Positions 1 through 8,572 are shown, counted from the stretch's first letter. The stretch: DNA of 35,853 nt from Candidatus Hydrogenedentota bacterium (GCA_903902895.1 CAIUWO010000826.1:1-35853); one strand, 5' to 3'. Notes: generated by a model not told the origin, from the sequence alone. Numbers and translations: made by a program.

Positions 1-1
1 C

Positions 2-1456
2 CAGCGGGCCGTGATGCGGGTCGAATTTCCGGACGAGTCGGACGGCATTTATGCGCCGGCAGACCAGCTCTACTGGCGGGTGACCACACTGTCCCGGTTC
101 TCGGGCTCAGAATGGTCCCGCCTCGGCCTTCAGGACCATCACATGCCGGGTGTGGCGTCCGCTCATGGCATGACCGCGGTCGCCATGCAGTCCGCCGGAA
201 AGGAGGAGGGGCGCGCGCGCCGCGAGAACACAAGGCTCGTGCGCCAGGTTATTTTCATGGATGACATGCCCACCCCCGCCCTGCCCTGCCTCGACCTTGT
301 CCAGTCCATCCGTCTGCCCGAGGACGCAAAGCGGATGAGCGTGCATTGGGATGCCAATCTCGACTTCACCATGCAGCTCGAAACCCGCGGGCCGCGCAGG
401 CTCTCTTACGACGCATATTCAGAGGTGGCTCGCCCGGCAGACGAGGAGCTTGGGACTGCCGGATGGGACTACGCCGCGAACCTCCCGGCGCGTGACCTGC
501 AAACCCTCACCTACCATGGGCTGCTCCCCGAAACGCAGCGGCTGGTCGAATCGGTTGCCGGCGGCAAAAACACCCCTTTCGAGACGATGCGGGCGCTTGA
601 GGCATGGCTCAGCGGGAGCGATTTTCTCTATACCCTGGACGTGCCGCCGCTGCCGGCGAGCAACGGCATCGACTACTTCATCACCAGGACACGGCGGGGC
701 CATTGCGAGCTGTTCGCCAGCGCACTGGCGCTCATGGCCCGCAGTCGCGGCATCCCGGCCCGCGTCGTCTCCGGCTATCGCGGCGGCGATTTCAGCCAGG
801 CTGACCGCGCCTATTCCGTCCGCGCAAGCATGGCGCATTTATGGGTCGAGGCGTATTTCAACGGTCTGGGCTGGGTGCGTTTTGACCCTTCACCGCAGAC
901 GGACCTGAATGCGACGCGGTTGGGCACACTGCGCGCCGCCGTCTCCCGGCAGGTTCTGCGCGGAAAGATGTTCTGGTACCAGAGTGTCATGGGTTTCCAG
1001 GGCGGATGGCGGCTTGACCGGCTTTTCCGCCGAGGCGGCGCACTGCCGAGTTTTTCCGAAGTCGCCGGTTCCGGCCAGGCCGCGCTGCGCGGTTTGCCCC
1101 GTGATGCCTCCGCGCTGATCCCGGTCGCTGCCGGTCTGGTTCTGCTGCTCGTCCTGCGGCGCCTGCGGCGCGGCAGGCGCCGCGAAAGGCTGTTTCCGCT
1201 CACCGCCGACCAGGCAAGGGCGGTGCGCCTTCAACACGGACTGGTGCGGCGTCTGGAACGCCTGGGCGTTCCCTGCTCAAACCGGGTCATGGAGGAGGTC
1301 GCCGAAGCCGTGCGGGGCTGTTCCTGGCTGGACCGGGAAACGGTGCTGAAAATCATAGGCGCCTACAATGCCGTCCGCTTTGGCGGACGCCCCATGGACC
1401 GCGCCCAATACGCCGCCCTGCGCCGGGCATTGTCCGGTGTGCGCATACTGCGCTGA
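2..1456 (+). CDS. transglutaminase-like membrane protein (TgpA type), 5'-truncated
   Basis: C-terminal part of a protein with a transglutaminase/protease-like core. Numbering from the first in-window start codon (GTG at 11), the catalytic triad is visible as Cys232 (GHCELF), His276 (MAHLWVEAY) and Asp292 (FDPSPQ). A transmembrane segment follows at about residues 366-382, then an Arg-rich stretch and a ~90-residue cytoplasmic tail. This order matches the bacterial TgpA/DUF3488-transglutaminase-DUF4129 family, whose N-terminal half is a bundle of membrane helices. The reading frame is open to the left edge with no ribosome binding site at 11, so the membrane bundle probably lies outside the window. 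In the known family the enzyme domain is extracytoplasmic. The substrate cannot be read from sequence. The 3' end lies 18 bp from the convergent gene at 1475. Confidence 0.8.
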   Translation, partial: QRAVMRVEFPDESDGIYAPADQLYWRVTTLSRFSGSEWSRLGLQDHHMPGVASAHGMTAVAMQSAGKEEGRARRENTRLVRQVIFMDDMPTPALPCLDLVQSIRLPEDAKRMSVHWDANLDFTMQLETRGPRRLSYDAYSEVARPADEELGTAGWDYAANLPARDLQTLTYHGLLPETQRLVESVAGGKNTPFETMRALEAWLSGSDFLYTLDVPPLPASNGIDYFITRTRRGHCELFASALALMARSRGIPARVVSGYRGGDFSQADRAYSVRASMAHLWVEAYFNGLGWVRFDPSPQTDLNATRLGTLRAAVSRQVLRGKMFWYQSVMGFQGGWRLDRLFRRGGALPSFSEVAGSGQAALRGLPRDASALIPVAAGLVLLLVLRRLRRGRRRERLFPLTADQARAVRLQHGLVRRLERLGVPCSNRVMEEVAEAVRGCSWLDRETVLKIIGAYNAVRFGGRPMDRAQYAALRRALSGVRILR

Positions 1457-1474
1457 ACCCGGTCTCCGCAGCCC

Positions 1475-2809
1475 CTACCGGTTCTTCTTGGGCTTGGCCT
1501 CCGCTTCGGGCTCGGCGGACTTCTTCGCCTTTGGCGCAGGCTCCGGTTCGGCTGTCTTCGTCAGGTTTCTCATGACACCCACCGCGTTTGCGTCCCAAAG
1601 CGCCACGGCAAGGTCATTCTTTCCGTCATTGTCGAAATCAGCCACGTCCAGCGCGCGCGGCTTGCCCTCCGCAAAGGAGTGGGTTTCGCGGGCAAACGAC
1701 TGCGGCAGCTCGGGGCCCCGGGAAGTGTTCAACAAAACGGCCACCTCGCCCGATGCGTGGCAGGCGGCCGCGACGTCCGGACGTCTGTCGCCGTTAAAAT
1801 CATCCACCACGATGTCGCGGATTTCATGCTCCAGCACGCCGCGGTCCTTGCCCAGGCAGATTTCCTGCGAGCAGGCCCATGTGCCCGCCGGGTCGTTGTA
1901 GAAAATGACGATGCTGTCCTCGGTGTGGCAGTGGCTGACGATGATGTCGGGCAGACCGTCGCAGTTCATGTCGGCAATGCGCACCGTCGTGGGCAGGTTG
2001 CCCCGTGTCGGAAACCGCGTGTGCTCGGTGAAACCGCCCTTTTCGTCCCCGAACCACACGCCCACCTCGGCGGTCGCATAGTACGCCACGGCCATGTCCG
2101 TCTTGCCGTCGCCGTTCAGGTCGCCCAGGCGCAGGTCGCGCGGCGCGCCGGGCGCGCTGAACGTGCGCGGGTTGGCAAACACCGCGTCCTTGTCCCCCTC
2201 CATGAACACGATGACGTCGCTGCTCCAGGACGTGGCAAGGAGGTCGCGCAGGCCGTCGCCGTTGACATCCTGCACCGCGACCGCGCTCAGGCCGGGCTTG
2301 GTGTACAACGGAACACCCTCGCCGTCCTTTTGCCGCCCATAGCCGAGCGTCTCTTCGGGGATGCGTATCTCAACGGGCTTGAAGATGCCCTCGGTGTGCA
2401 GATTGAGAAACACCGTAAGGTCCCGGTGGCGCACCTCATGGAAATTGGCCACCACGATGTCGGGCCATTTCAGCCCGTCCACATTGGCGATGACAACGGC
2501 ATAGGGGCCAAACCCGGTCTTGAGGGAGGGCGTTTGCCGCGTGAAATTCATTTTGGCGTCGCCCAGGAGCACCGACAGTTCGTCATTGGCCGGACGCTCC
2601 TCGCGCGGGTCGGTGAGCACGCCCCGGTCCGCCGTCACAATGTCCGCGAACCCGTCATCATTCAGGTCGCGGCAGGCGATGGCGTTCGGATTGGGACCGA
2701 CCGGAAACAGCTTTCCCGGCATGGCGAAGGTCTTGTTCGGCGCGGCCAGGGCGGAAGGTCCCGCCAGCGCTGCCGCGGCAATAAGCAATGAGAGTGTCCG
2801 GCGCATCAT
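1475..2809 (-). CDS. secreted FG-GAP/VCBS repeat beta-propeller protein
   Basis: 444-residue secreted protein. It starts with a signal peptide (MMRRTLSLLIAAAALAG, cleavage near ALA-AP). At least six Asp-rich calcium-loop repeats follow, of the type DLNDDGFADIV, DVNGDGLRDLL, DLNGDGKTDMA, DMNCDGLPDII, DFNGDRRPDVA and DFDNDGKNDLA. Such repeats mark FG-GAP/VCBS propellers, which bind calcium and usually act outside the cell. The C-terminus is a Lys/Glu/Pro/Ala-rich tail (residues ~420-444) with no fold I recognise. I chose the ATG at 2809 because it overlaps the pdxA stop as ATGA and has AGGA 8 nt upstream; an earlier ATG at 2818 is also possible. It is probably co-translated with pdxA, although no functional link is evident. 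The ligand is unknown. Confidence 0.85.
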   Translation of the reverse strand: MMRRTLSLLIAAAALAGPSALAAPNKTFAMPGKLFPVGPNPNAIACRDLNDDGFADIVTADRGVLTDPREERPANDELSVLLGDAKMNFTRQTPSLKTGFGPYAVVIANVDGLKWPDIVVANFHEVRHRDLTVFLNLHTEGIFKPVEIRIPEETLGYGRQKDGEGVPLYTKPGLSAVAVQDVNGDGLRDLLATSWSSDVIVFMEGDKDAVFANPRTFSAPGAPRDLRLGDLNGDGKTDMAVAYYATAEVGVWFGDEKGGFTEHTRFPTRGNLPTTVRIADMNCDGLPDIIVSHCHTEDSIVIFYNDPAGTWACSQEICLGKDRGVLEHEIRDIVVDDFNGDRRPDVAAACHASGEVAVLLNTSRGPELPQSFARETHSFAEGKPRALDVADFDNDGKNDLAVALWDANAVGVMRNLTKTAEPEPAPKAKKSAEPEAEAKPKKNR

Positions 2810-3813
2810 CCGGTCCATCCTGTGAGTTGCGCGGCCATGCGGATCGCGGCGCACAGGCTGTGCTCCCGCGCCGTGCCTTTTCCCGCGATGTCGAAGGCCG
2901 TGCCGTGGTCAACCGAAGTGCGCACGATGGGAATGCCGAGCGTCACGTTCACGCCCTCGTCCATGGCGATAAGCTTGAGCGGAATATGGCCCTGATCATG
3001 GTACATGGCCACCACCACGTCAAACTCCCCGTCCTGCATGCGCTTGAACACCGTGTCCGGCGGCCAGGGCCCCGAACAGTCAATGCCCGCGCCGCGCGCC
3101 GCCTCGATGGCGGGCGCAATCTCCTCGATTTCCTCGCGGCCAAAGGTGCCCGCCTCGCCCGCGTGCGGGTTCAGCGCGGCCACGGCCACACGGGGCCGGT
3201 CCATGCCCATGCGGCGCAGCGCGGCATGGGCGATGTTGATGGTGCGCAGGATGCGGTCCTCCCGCACACTGTCAATCGCGTTGCGCAGCGACAGGTGCGC
3301 CGTGATGTGCACGATGCGCATCGTGTCTGTGAAGAGACACATTCGGTAGTCCAGCGCGCCCGTCATGGCCGCGATCAGCGTTGTATGGCCCGTGTGCGCG
3401 CAACCCGCCTGGATGATGCACTCCTTGCTGATCGGGCAGGTGACCATGCCGGCGATGCGCTTTGCCATCGCCTCGCGCACGGCCGCCTCGATCCAGACCA
3501 CCGCCGCGCCGCCCGCCTGCGGATCAAGTGTTCCCGGACGCAGAACGGGACCGGGAACCCCCCATTCCACCACCGGAACGGCGTTTGACACCGCCAGCGC
3601 CGCGGCCACGTCGGCCACGGCCACCGGCGTCGGGCACTCCGGCGCAAAGCGCCGGGCCTCGTCCAGCGCGCGGACCGAGCCAAACACCACCGGCCGGCAC
3701 CAGCGCCACGGCTCGGGCCGGGCCAGCGCCTTGGCAAGTATTTCAGGACCCACCCCGTTCACGTCGCCCATGGTAATGGCGAGCACGGGGGGGAGGGTGT
3801 GTTCAGCAGACAT
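2806..3813 (-). CDS. pdxA: 4-hydroxythreonine-4-phosphate dehydrogenase PdxA
   Basis: NAD-dependent enzyme of the DXP-dependent pyridoxal phosphate pathway; it oxidises 4-phosphohydroxy-L-threonine so that PdxJ can close the pyridine ring. The 335 residues match the family length. Visible motifs are TMGDVNGVGPEI (N-terminus), CPISKE, AHTGHTT, LNPHAGE and YHDQGHIPLK, then the substrate/NAD region GIPIVRTSVDHGTAFDIAGKG. The expected metal-binding histidines are His173, His217 and His272. The start at 3813 has GGAGT about 8 nt upstream. The gene is first in a two-gene unit with the FG-GAP protein (4-nt overlap). pdxH lies in the same window at 30.6 kb, and a PLP-dependent aminotransferase lies on the other side of the divergent promoter region. 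Confidence 0.95.
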   Translation of the reverse strand: MSAEHTLPPVLAITMGDVNGVGPEILAKALARPEPWRWCRPVVFGSVRALDEARRFAPECPTPVAVADVAAALAVSNAVPVVEWGVPGPVLRPGTLDPQAGGAAVVWIEAAVREAMAKRIAGMVTCPISKECIIQAGCAHTGHTTLIAAMTGALDYRMCLFTDTMRIVHITAHLSLRNAIDSVREDRILRTINIAHAALRRMGMDRPRVAVAALNPHAGEAGTFGREEIEEIAPAIEAARGAGIDCSGPWPPDTVFKRMQDGEFDVVVAMYHDQGHIPLKLIAMDEGVNVTLGIPIVRTSVDHGTAFDIAGKGTAREHSLCAAIRMAAQLTGWTG

Positions 3814-4087
3814 GACAGATTACTCCACGCCAACCTGCGGCGAACCGCAATGATACCCCATGCACACAGGTGTTTTCGAAGCAGTGACACTCCATATGCG
3901 TGTATTATGTCGAAATGCGATTGACCCGGCGCCATGGCGGAACGCTTCAACATCGGGTCACAATGCAGACACTCCGTTCTGCCGCGTTTCATTGCCCCGT
4001 CCCAAGAAGTTAGTTCATATTGCGCACCGCCCGGAAAATCCATAAAATACCCGTTTCCGGTCCTTTCCCCGCTCAGGAGTTTGCATC
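3814..4087. other. divergent intergenic region between pdxA and the transporter gene
   Basis: 274 bp between two divergent genes, so both promoters should lie here. A promoter-like pair for the rightward gene is annotated separately. For pdxA I see a good ribosome binding site but no convincing -35/-10 pair. An open frame at 3860-4045 has no ribosome binding site and no recognisable protein features, so I do not call it a gene. Confidence 0.6.
4020..4048 (+). promoter_or_regulatory. sigma70-like promoter for the transporter gene
   Basis: TTGCGC at 4020-4025 and TAAAAT at 4043-4048, separated by 17 bp. The -10 matches consensus at 5 of 6 positions and the -35 at 3 of 6. It lies 40 bp before the transporter start, whose Shine-Dalgarno AGGAG (4075-4079) is 8 nt upstream of the ATG. 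This is a motif match only. Confidence 0.45.
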
Positions 4088-5437
4088 ATGCCCAATAGCT
4101 CAGCCGTCGCCGAAAACAATATCGGCGTGTTGACCCCCGCCCACCGGTACTGGCGGTGGAACATTCTGCTGAGCACCTATTTTGCCTATGCAGGTTTCTA
4201 CCTGTGCCGCAAGGTCTACAGCAGTGTCAAACCGGTTATCAACAAACCCATAGCCGAAGGCGGGCTCGGTCTCGATTGGGACCAGATCGCGAACATCTGG
4301 ATGGCTTTCCTCATTGCCTACATGCTGGGACAGTTCATTACGAGTTTTTTGGGGCGCAAGTGGGCGCCCAAAACATTGCTCGTGGGCGGACTTGGCCTTT
4401 CCATGATTGTCAACTGTGTGTTCGGCTTTGCCAACACCTACTGGACCTTCCTGATCTTCATGGTGTTCAACGGTTTCCTGCAGTCCACCGGATGGCCCAG
4501 CAGTGTGGGCGCCGTGGCCCACTGGATTCGGCCGCAGGAGCGCGGGATTATCATGGGCGCCTGGTCCACAAGCCATATCGTGGGCACGCTGGTGGTAAAG
4601 GGAGTGGCCGCGCTGCTGATTGGTTACCTGGGCTGGCGCTGGTCATTTTGGGGCGCCACCATGCTGGCGTCGCTGCTTTGGGCGATGCTCCTGTGGCGGC
4701 ATCATGACAAGCCCGAGGACCTGGGGCTGGCCCCGCTGGTAATTCCGGCGCAGGACAACGAGGCGGACATCCAGGAGGAGGGCGGCGAGCATCTTTCGCT
4801 GGCCGAATATTTCCGGCTGGCCCTGCATCCCGCCATTCTGATGATGGGGTTGGCCTATCTGTGCGTCAAGTTCCTGCGCTACGCGCTCGACTCGTGGCTG
4901 CCCACGTTCTTTGTGACGCAGATGCACGTGTCCGCCGATATGGCAACCTATTGGTCCACGGTCTACGACATTTGCGGCATTCTGCCGGCCGTGCTCGCCG
5001 GATGGGCATTGGACAGGTTTTTCCGGGGCAACTGGGCAATGCTCTGCCTGGTCGCCGCCGTGGGCATGGTCTCCGGTTTCGTAATCGCGTTGACCTTTCA
5101 CGGCAGTGTTCTGGCTGTGGCGCTCGGGTATGGCGTGATCGGGTTCATGATTTTCGGACCCGAAACATTGCTGAGCGGCGCGGCGTCCGTGCAGGTGGCG
5201 GGGGAGAAGAACGGCCTCGCCGTGGCGGGGATAGTCAACGGAATTGGCAGCATAGGACCCATACTGCAGGAGTGGCGCATTGGAAAACTCATGAAGGAGA
5301 GCGCGGCAACCGGCATGCAAAACACCAACATCATGTGCCTGTGCCTGTGCATATTCTTTCTGCTGTTCATGATTGTGGCCGCATGGCTGCGCCGCCGGGC
5401 CATTGCGAGAAAGGCCGCCCAGAAAACGGACGCATAA
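4088..5437 (+). CDS. MFS transporter, organophosphate:phosphate antiporter (GlpT/UhpT-like) family
   Basis: 449-residue inner-membrane transporter with about 12 hydrophobic helices. The N-terminal segment (FAYAGFYLCRKVYSSVKP, helix 1) and the later LRYALDSWLPTFF segment carry the two arginines that bind the phosphate group in GlpT-type antiporters. The helix 4-5 region TGWPSSVGAVAHWIRPQERG also fits this family. Members exchange phosphate for glycerol-3-phosphate, hexose phosphates or related organophosphates. The exact substrate cannot be assigned. A hydrophilic central loop rich in Glu/Asp (around residues 215-240) separates the two six-helix halves. The gene is followed after 32 bp by the DegT-type aminotransferase, so the two probably share a transcript that ends at the terminator near 6700. 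Confidence 0.88.
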   Translation: MPNSSAVAENNIGVLTPAHRYWRWNILLSTYFAYAGFYLCRKVYSSVKPVINKPIAEGGLGLDWDQIANIWMAFLIAYMLGQFITSFLGRKWAPKTLLVGGLGLSMIVNCVFGFANTYWTFLIFMVFNGFLQSTGWPSSVGAVAHWIRPQERGIIMGAWSTSHIVGTLVVKGVAALLIGYLGWRWSFWGATMLASLLWAMLLWRHHDKPEDLGLAPLVIPAQDNEADIQEEGGEHLSLAEYFRLALHPAILMMGLAYLCVKFLRYALDSWLPTFFVTQMHVSADMATYWSTVYDICGILPAVLAGWALDRFFRGNWAMLCLVAAVGMVSGFVIALTFHGSVLAVALGYGVIGFMIFGPETLLSGAASVQVAGEKNGLAVAGIVNGIGSIGPILQEWRIGKLMKESAATGMQNTNIMCLCLCIFFLLFMIVAAWLRRRAIARKAAQKTDA

Positions 5438-5469
5438 CCCGCATTCAAGCGAGGAAAAGGAATAGGATT

Positions 5470-6669
5470 ATGGCAAGCATCAAGTTCGAACTCGAAAGCA
5501 AGTTTGGCTCCATCTACGGTCCCGACGAGCAGGAGGCCATGCTCGAGGTGTTTCGCAACAACGCCCCGACCTCGGGCGATGCCTGCATCCAGTTTGAAAA
5601 GGAGTACGCGGCGTACTGCGGCACCACCCACGCCCGCGCCGTGTCCAACGGCACCGCGGCGCTGTTCCTGTCGCTGCTGGCGCTGGACGTGAAGCCGGGC
5701 GACCGCGTGCTCACCACGCCGCTCACCTGGATCGCCACCGCCGCCGCCGGCGCGACGCTGGGCGCCGAGGTCGACTTCGTCGACATCGACCCCGTGACCT
5801 ACAACATGGACATGGACAAGCTTGAGGCCAAGCTCACGCCGAACACCAAGGCCGTGCTGCCGGTGCATCTTTATGGCCAGTGCTGCGACATGGACGCCCT
5901 GCTCGCCCTGTCGAAGAAGCACGGCTTCGCGGTTGTGGAGGACGCCTGCCACGCCATCGGCGCGGAGTACAAGGGCAAGAAGTCGGGCAGCATGGGCGCC
6001 GCCGGCTGTTTCAGTTTTCACGAGCAGAAGAACATGTCCACCCTCGGCGAGGGCGGCATGATCACCACCAACGACCCGGCGCTTTTCGAGCGCATGGCGC
6101 TGTACCGTTCGCACTGCACCCGCGTCTATGGCAAAAGCACCAAGTATTGCAGCCTGGACGAGACCAAGCTGCCCATGGGCAAGCGCTTCTGGTGGCAGGA
6201 CTTCGACGACTGCGGCTACAACTTCCGCATGACCGACATCCAGGCGGCCGTGGGCATCGTGCAGCTGCGCAAGATTGACGAACTCAACCAGTTGCGCATC
6301 GACAAGTCCAACTACATCACCGAACGCATCAAAGATGTGCCCGGACTCACGCTGCCGGTTGTCACGCCGGGCAACAGGCACGTGTACCACCTCTATCCGA
6401 TTCAGATTGACCCGGCGGTGTACGGCATGACCAAGGACGACTTCGTGTGGGCCATGCGCGAGGAGCGCGGCATCCGCATCGGCACCCACTACATCCCGCT
6501 GCACTGGACTACCGCCTTCAAGAAGCGGGGCTTCGAGAAAGGCCAGTTCCCCGTGGCCGACGCCGTGGCCGAGCGCCTGGTGACGCTGCCGATCCATCCG
6601 CGTCTGACCGAGGAAGGCCTTGACTACCTCATCGACAGCATCCGCCATTTCAGCCCGCTGGGCAAGTAG
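5470..6669 (+). CDS. DegT/DnrJ/EryC1/StrS-family PLP-dependent aminotransferase
   Basis: 399-residue fold-type I aminotransferase. Seen in the sequence: SNGTAALFLSLLAL (phosphate-binding region), VVEDACHAIGAEYKG with the cofactor-binding Asp158, and FSFHEQKNMSTLGEGGM, where Lys187 should form the Schiff base with PLP. The family transaminates keto-sugar nucleotides or keto-cyclitols, usually for surface polysaccharides or secondary metabolites. No sugar-nucleotide genes lie nearby, so the substrate is open. I chose the ATG at 5470 because GAGGAAAAGG lies about 10 nt upstream and homology begins there; the frame is open much further upstream but overlaps the transporter. It sits 32 bp after the transporter and just before a strong terminator. 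Confidence 0.9.
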   Translation: MASIKFELESKFGSIYGPDEQEAMLEVFRNNAPTSGDACIQFEKEYAAYCGTTHARAVSNGTAALFLSLLALDVKPGDRVLTTPLTWIATAAAGATLGAEVDFVDIDPVTYNMDMDKLEAKLTPNTKAVLPVHLYGQCCDMDALLALSKKHGFAVVEDACHAIGAEYKGKKSGSMGAAGCFSFHEQKNMSTLGEGGMITTNDPALFERMALYRSHCTRVYGKSTKYCSLDETKLPMGKRFWWQDFDDCGYNFRMTDIQAAVGIVQLRKIDELNQLRIDKSNYITERIKDVPGLTLPVVTPGNRHVYHLYPIQIDPAVYGMTKDDFVWAMREERGIRIGTHYIPLHWTTAFKKRGFEKGQFPVADAVAERLVTLPIHPRLTEEGLDYLIDSIRHFSPLGK

Positions 6670-6679
6670 GACGAATTCC

Positions 6680-6710
6680 GGGGACAGCCCTCATTGGCTG
6701 TCCCCTTTTT
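6680..6710 (+). terminator. intrinsic terminator after the aminotransferase gene
   Basis: A perfect 10-bp stem (6680-6689 with 6696-6705, GGGGACAGCC paired with GGCTGTCCCC), a 6-nt loop and a run of five T. It lies 10 bp after the stop codon. It is the clearest rho-independent terminator in the window and separates the transporter/aminotransferase unit from the FG-GAP/MazG unit. Confidence 0.92.
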
Positions 6711-6772
6711 CATTGGTGAGGGCCTCAGGGTTGGCGGCCAAGGCGGCTGTCCCACATTTCGGAGGATGGACC

Positions 6773-8083
6773 ATGCGGATGACTCTGATTGCCTTTTCCA
6801 TGGTTGTTGGGGGATGGGCATTTGCGGACGAAGCCGTTCCATTGCCTTCGGCGGCAGACCTTGCCGTCATCGAGACCGGATGGCAGGGCACTGTCGTGGC
6901 CCGGCTCGACCAGAGCTATGCAGGGTGGGATGTGGAGCTTGGCGATGCCGACAACGACGGCAAGAACGAGATTCTGACCACCGGATGCCCCGACAGCCGT
7001 CTGTACCTGTTCAAGGACGAAGCGACCCGGTGGAAGACGGTGCTGCTGGCCGACAATCTTGCCGGGGACAGACCCGCCATGGGCCTCACCGTGCGCGTGG
7101 CCGACCTGAACGGGGACGCCAAGAACGAGGTCCTTCTGGGCACCGGCCAGGAAAAAGGCGGCACGGCATGGTTTCATGTGCTTTCCACCGACGGCAGGAC
7201 GCTCACGAACAAGCTTTCCTGCCGCCCCGAGTGCAACAAGAGCAGTTTTACCCACAACCTCGCTATCCATGACCTCAACGGTGACGGGGTCAAAGAGGTC
7301 ATCTCAGCCTATTGCGGCGGCGGAGAGGTCATCCGCTACGATGTGAACAAGTCGCTGACCGCCATTTCGGCGCGCAAGATTCACCAACTGTCCGGGTCCG
7401 GCGAGGAATCCATCGTCGCCGATGTGGACAATGACGGCAAATTCGAGTACCTGACGGCAAACGGTTTCCGGCCGGGCAAAGCCAGGGTGGAGATTTTCGA
7501 CTTTGACGACAGGGGCGAACTCGCCGCCGAACCGCGCATCGCCATGGCGGGATACGAGGGCAACGGTTGTTTCTACACGTCCTTTACCGTGGGGGATGTG
7601 AACAACGACGGCAGGAACGAACTGGTGGTGGGATGGAAGAGGGAGCAGAAGGTCAATCTGTGCACGCTGGCGGCCTACAGTGTGGTCAAGACCGAAGCGG
7701 TGCCCATCGCATGGCTGGAGCGCGACACGTCCGAACTGGACATGGGCTATTTCGAAAAGATGATGGCCGTGGCCGACGCCGACAATGACGGCAGGAATGA
7801 ACTGGTTATTTCGACCCGCGGCGACAACGTTTCCGAGTTCATCACCAGTGACCACCTGGGCCGCGTCTATATATACCGTCTGGACGCCGATGGCAAGTCG
7901 GCCCGCGAGACCCTGGTCGATTTCCGCGAAGAGCACGCGGAGTCCGCTTGGCTCGCCGTGGGCGATGCCGATAATGACAACTTGAACGAGGTCGTGGTGG
8001 CCACCGGCAGGGGTGACCGTACCAAGCCGGGTGTGTCCTATGTCGTTTTGCTCGAAAGAACGGGCGGGGCGGTGCCCAAGTGA
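6773..8083 (+). CDS. secreted FG-GAP/VCBS repeat beta-propeller protein
   Basis: 436-residue secreted protein with signal peptide MRMTLIAFSMVVGGWAFA. It carries seven calcium-loop repeats, including DADNDGKNEIL, DLNGDAKNEVL, DLNGDGVKEVI, DVDNDGKFEYL, DVNNDGRNELV, DADNDGRNELV and DADNDNLNEVV, spaced about 50-60 residues apart. This predicts a seven-bladed propeller with little else. The start at 6773 is supported by GGAGG 7 nt upstream (6761-6765); the in-frame extension back to 6620 runs through the preceding gene and terminator and is not used. It is a second FG-GAP protein besides the one at 1475, but its repeats use Asn-Glu where that one uses Thr-Asp or Asn-Asp, so it is not a recent copy. 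The stop codon overlaps the MazG-like gene. The ligand is unknown. Confidence 0.85.
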   Translation: MRMTLIAFSMVVGGWAFADEAVPLPSAADLAVIETGWQGTVVARLDQSYAGWDVELGDADNDGKNEILTTGCPDSRLYLFKDEATRWKTVLLADNLAGDRPAMGLTVRVADLNGDAKNEVLLGTGQEKGGTAWFHVLSTDGRTLTNKLSCRPECNKSSFTHNLAIHDLNGDGVKEVISAYCGGGEVIRYDVNKSLTAISARKIHQLSGSGEESIVADVDNDGKFEYLTANGFRPGKARVEIFDFDDRGELAAEPRIAMAGYEGNGCFYTSFTVGDVNNDGRNELVVGWKREQKVNLCTLAAYSVVKTEAVPIAWLERDTSELDMGYFEKMMAVADADNDGRNELVISTRGDNVSEFITSDHLGRVYIYRLDADGKSARETLVDFREEHAESAWLAVGDADNDNLNEVVVATGRGDRTKPGVSYVVLLERTGGAVPK

Positions 8084-8484
8084 TGTGCGAAACTCCCGAA
8101 AATATTCATGGCGACGCGTTGCTTGATTCGAAGCGGCGGCAAGACGCCGTCAGTGCCACCGGCTTCGACTGGCCGGACATTTCCGGTGTGCTCGACAAGA
8201 TCGCCGAGGAGCTTGGCGAGATTCGCGAGGCACTCGACAAAAACGATCGAAAACACGCGCAAAAAGAGCTTGGCGACCTGTTGCTGGCCACGGTAAACGC
8301 GGCCCGCTTTCTTGACGCGGACCCCGCGCGCGAACTGCGCCATGCGACGGATCGGCTGTGCGAAAGGGTCCAAAAAGTGCGTCTGTTGTGCGAGAAGCGA
8401 GGCATAAACATGCAAACCTGCACGCCCTGCGCGCTCGACGCACTGTGGAAAGAGGTCAAGGAACAAGAGGGCGCAACGACTTAG
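8083..8484 (+). CDS. MazG-like nucleotide pyrophosphohydrolase, single domain
   Basis: 133-residue protein with one MazG-type helical domain. The metal-binding pattern is visible as Glu42, Glu43 and Glu46 (AEELGEIREAL), followed by Glu62 and Asp65 (KELGDLLLA). The family hydrolyses nucleoside triphosphates to monophosphates and pyrophosphate. E. coli MazG has two such domains and about 260 residues, so this is a half-length form whose match is to the C-terminal domain. The last 40 residues contain two Cys residues (QTCTPC) of unknown meaning. The ATG at 8083 overlaps the FG-GAP stop (TGATG), which implies coupled translation. A GTG one codon earlier is possible. The next gene is dnaA, after 268 bp. 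Confidence 0.8.
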   Translation: MCETPENIHGDALLDSKRRQDAVSATGFDWPDISGVLDKIAEELGEIREALDKNDRKHAQKELGDLLLATVNAARFLDADPARELRHATDRLCERVQKVRLLCEKRGINMQTCTPCALDALWKEVKEQEGATT

Positions 8485-8545
8485 AAATGCCCCTTGACAT
8501 CGCCCCCTTTCATGATGCAAACTCAGGCCTTGATTTGTTTTTGAG

Positions 8546-8560
8546 CCCCATTTAATGGGG
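8546..8560. repeat. 15-bp inverted repeat beside the DnaA boxes
   Basis: CCCCATT-T-AATGGGG: seven perfectly paired bases around one central base, ending 12 bp before the first DnaA box. It could be a protein-binding site or a small hairpin. No T-run follows on either strand, so a terminator is unlikely. Confidence 0.6.
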
Positions 8561-8572
8561 TTGTCGCGGATC

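Noticed and set aside
1679-2791. 370-residue open frame antisense to the FG-GAP gene
   Set aside because: The calcium-loop repeats on the other strand are unmistakable; this frame is a by-product of high GC third positions.
3860-4045. 61-residue open frame in the pdxA/transporter gap
   Set aside because: No ribosome binding site, no homology and it overlaps the promoter region for the transporter gene.
5098-6648. 516-residue open frame antisense to the aminotransferase
   Set aside because: It overlaps a gene with an intact PLP-lysine motif and ribosome binding site; its sequence is His/Val/Ala-rich with no recognisable domain.
6620-6772. Upstream extension of the second FG-GAP protein
   Set aside because: It would run through the aminotransferase end and a strong terminator and would bury the signal peptide; the ATG at 6773 has a good ribosome binding site.
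8494-8522. TTGACA at 8494-8499 as a dnaA promoter
   Set aside because: At 16-18 bp spacing the next hexamer is not -10-like, so only a perfect -35 remains.
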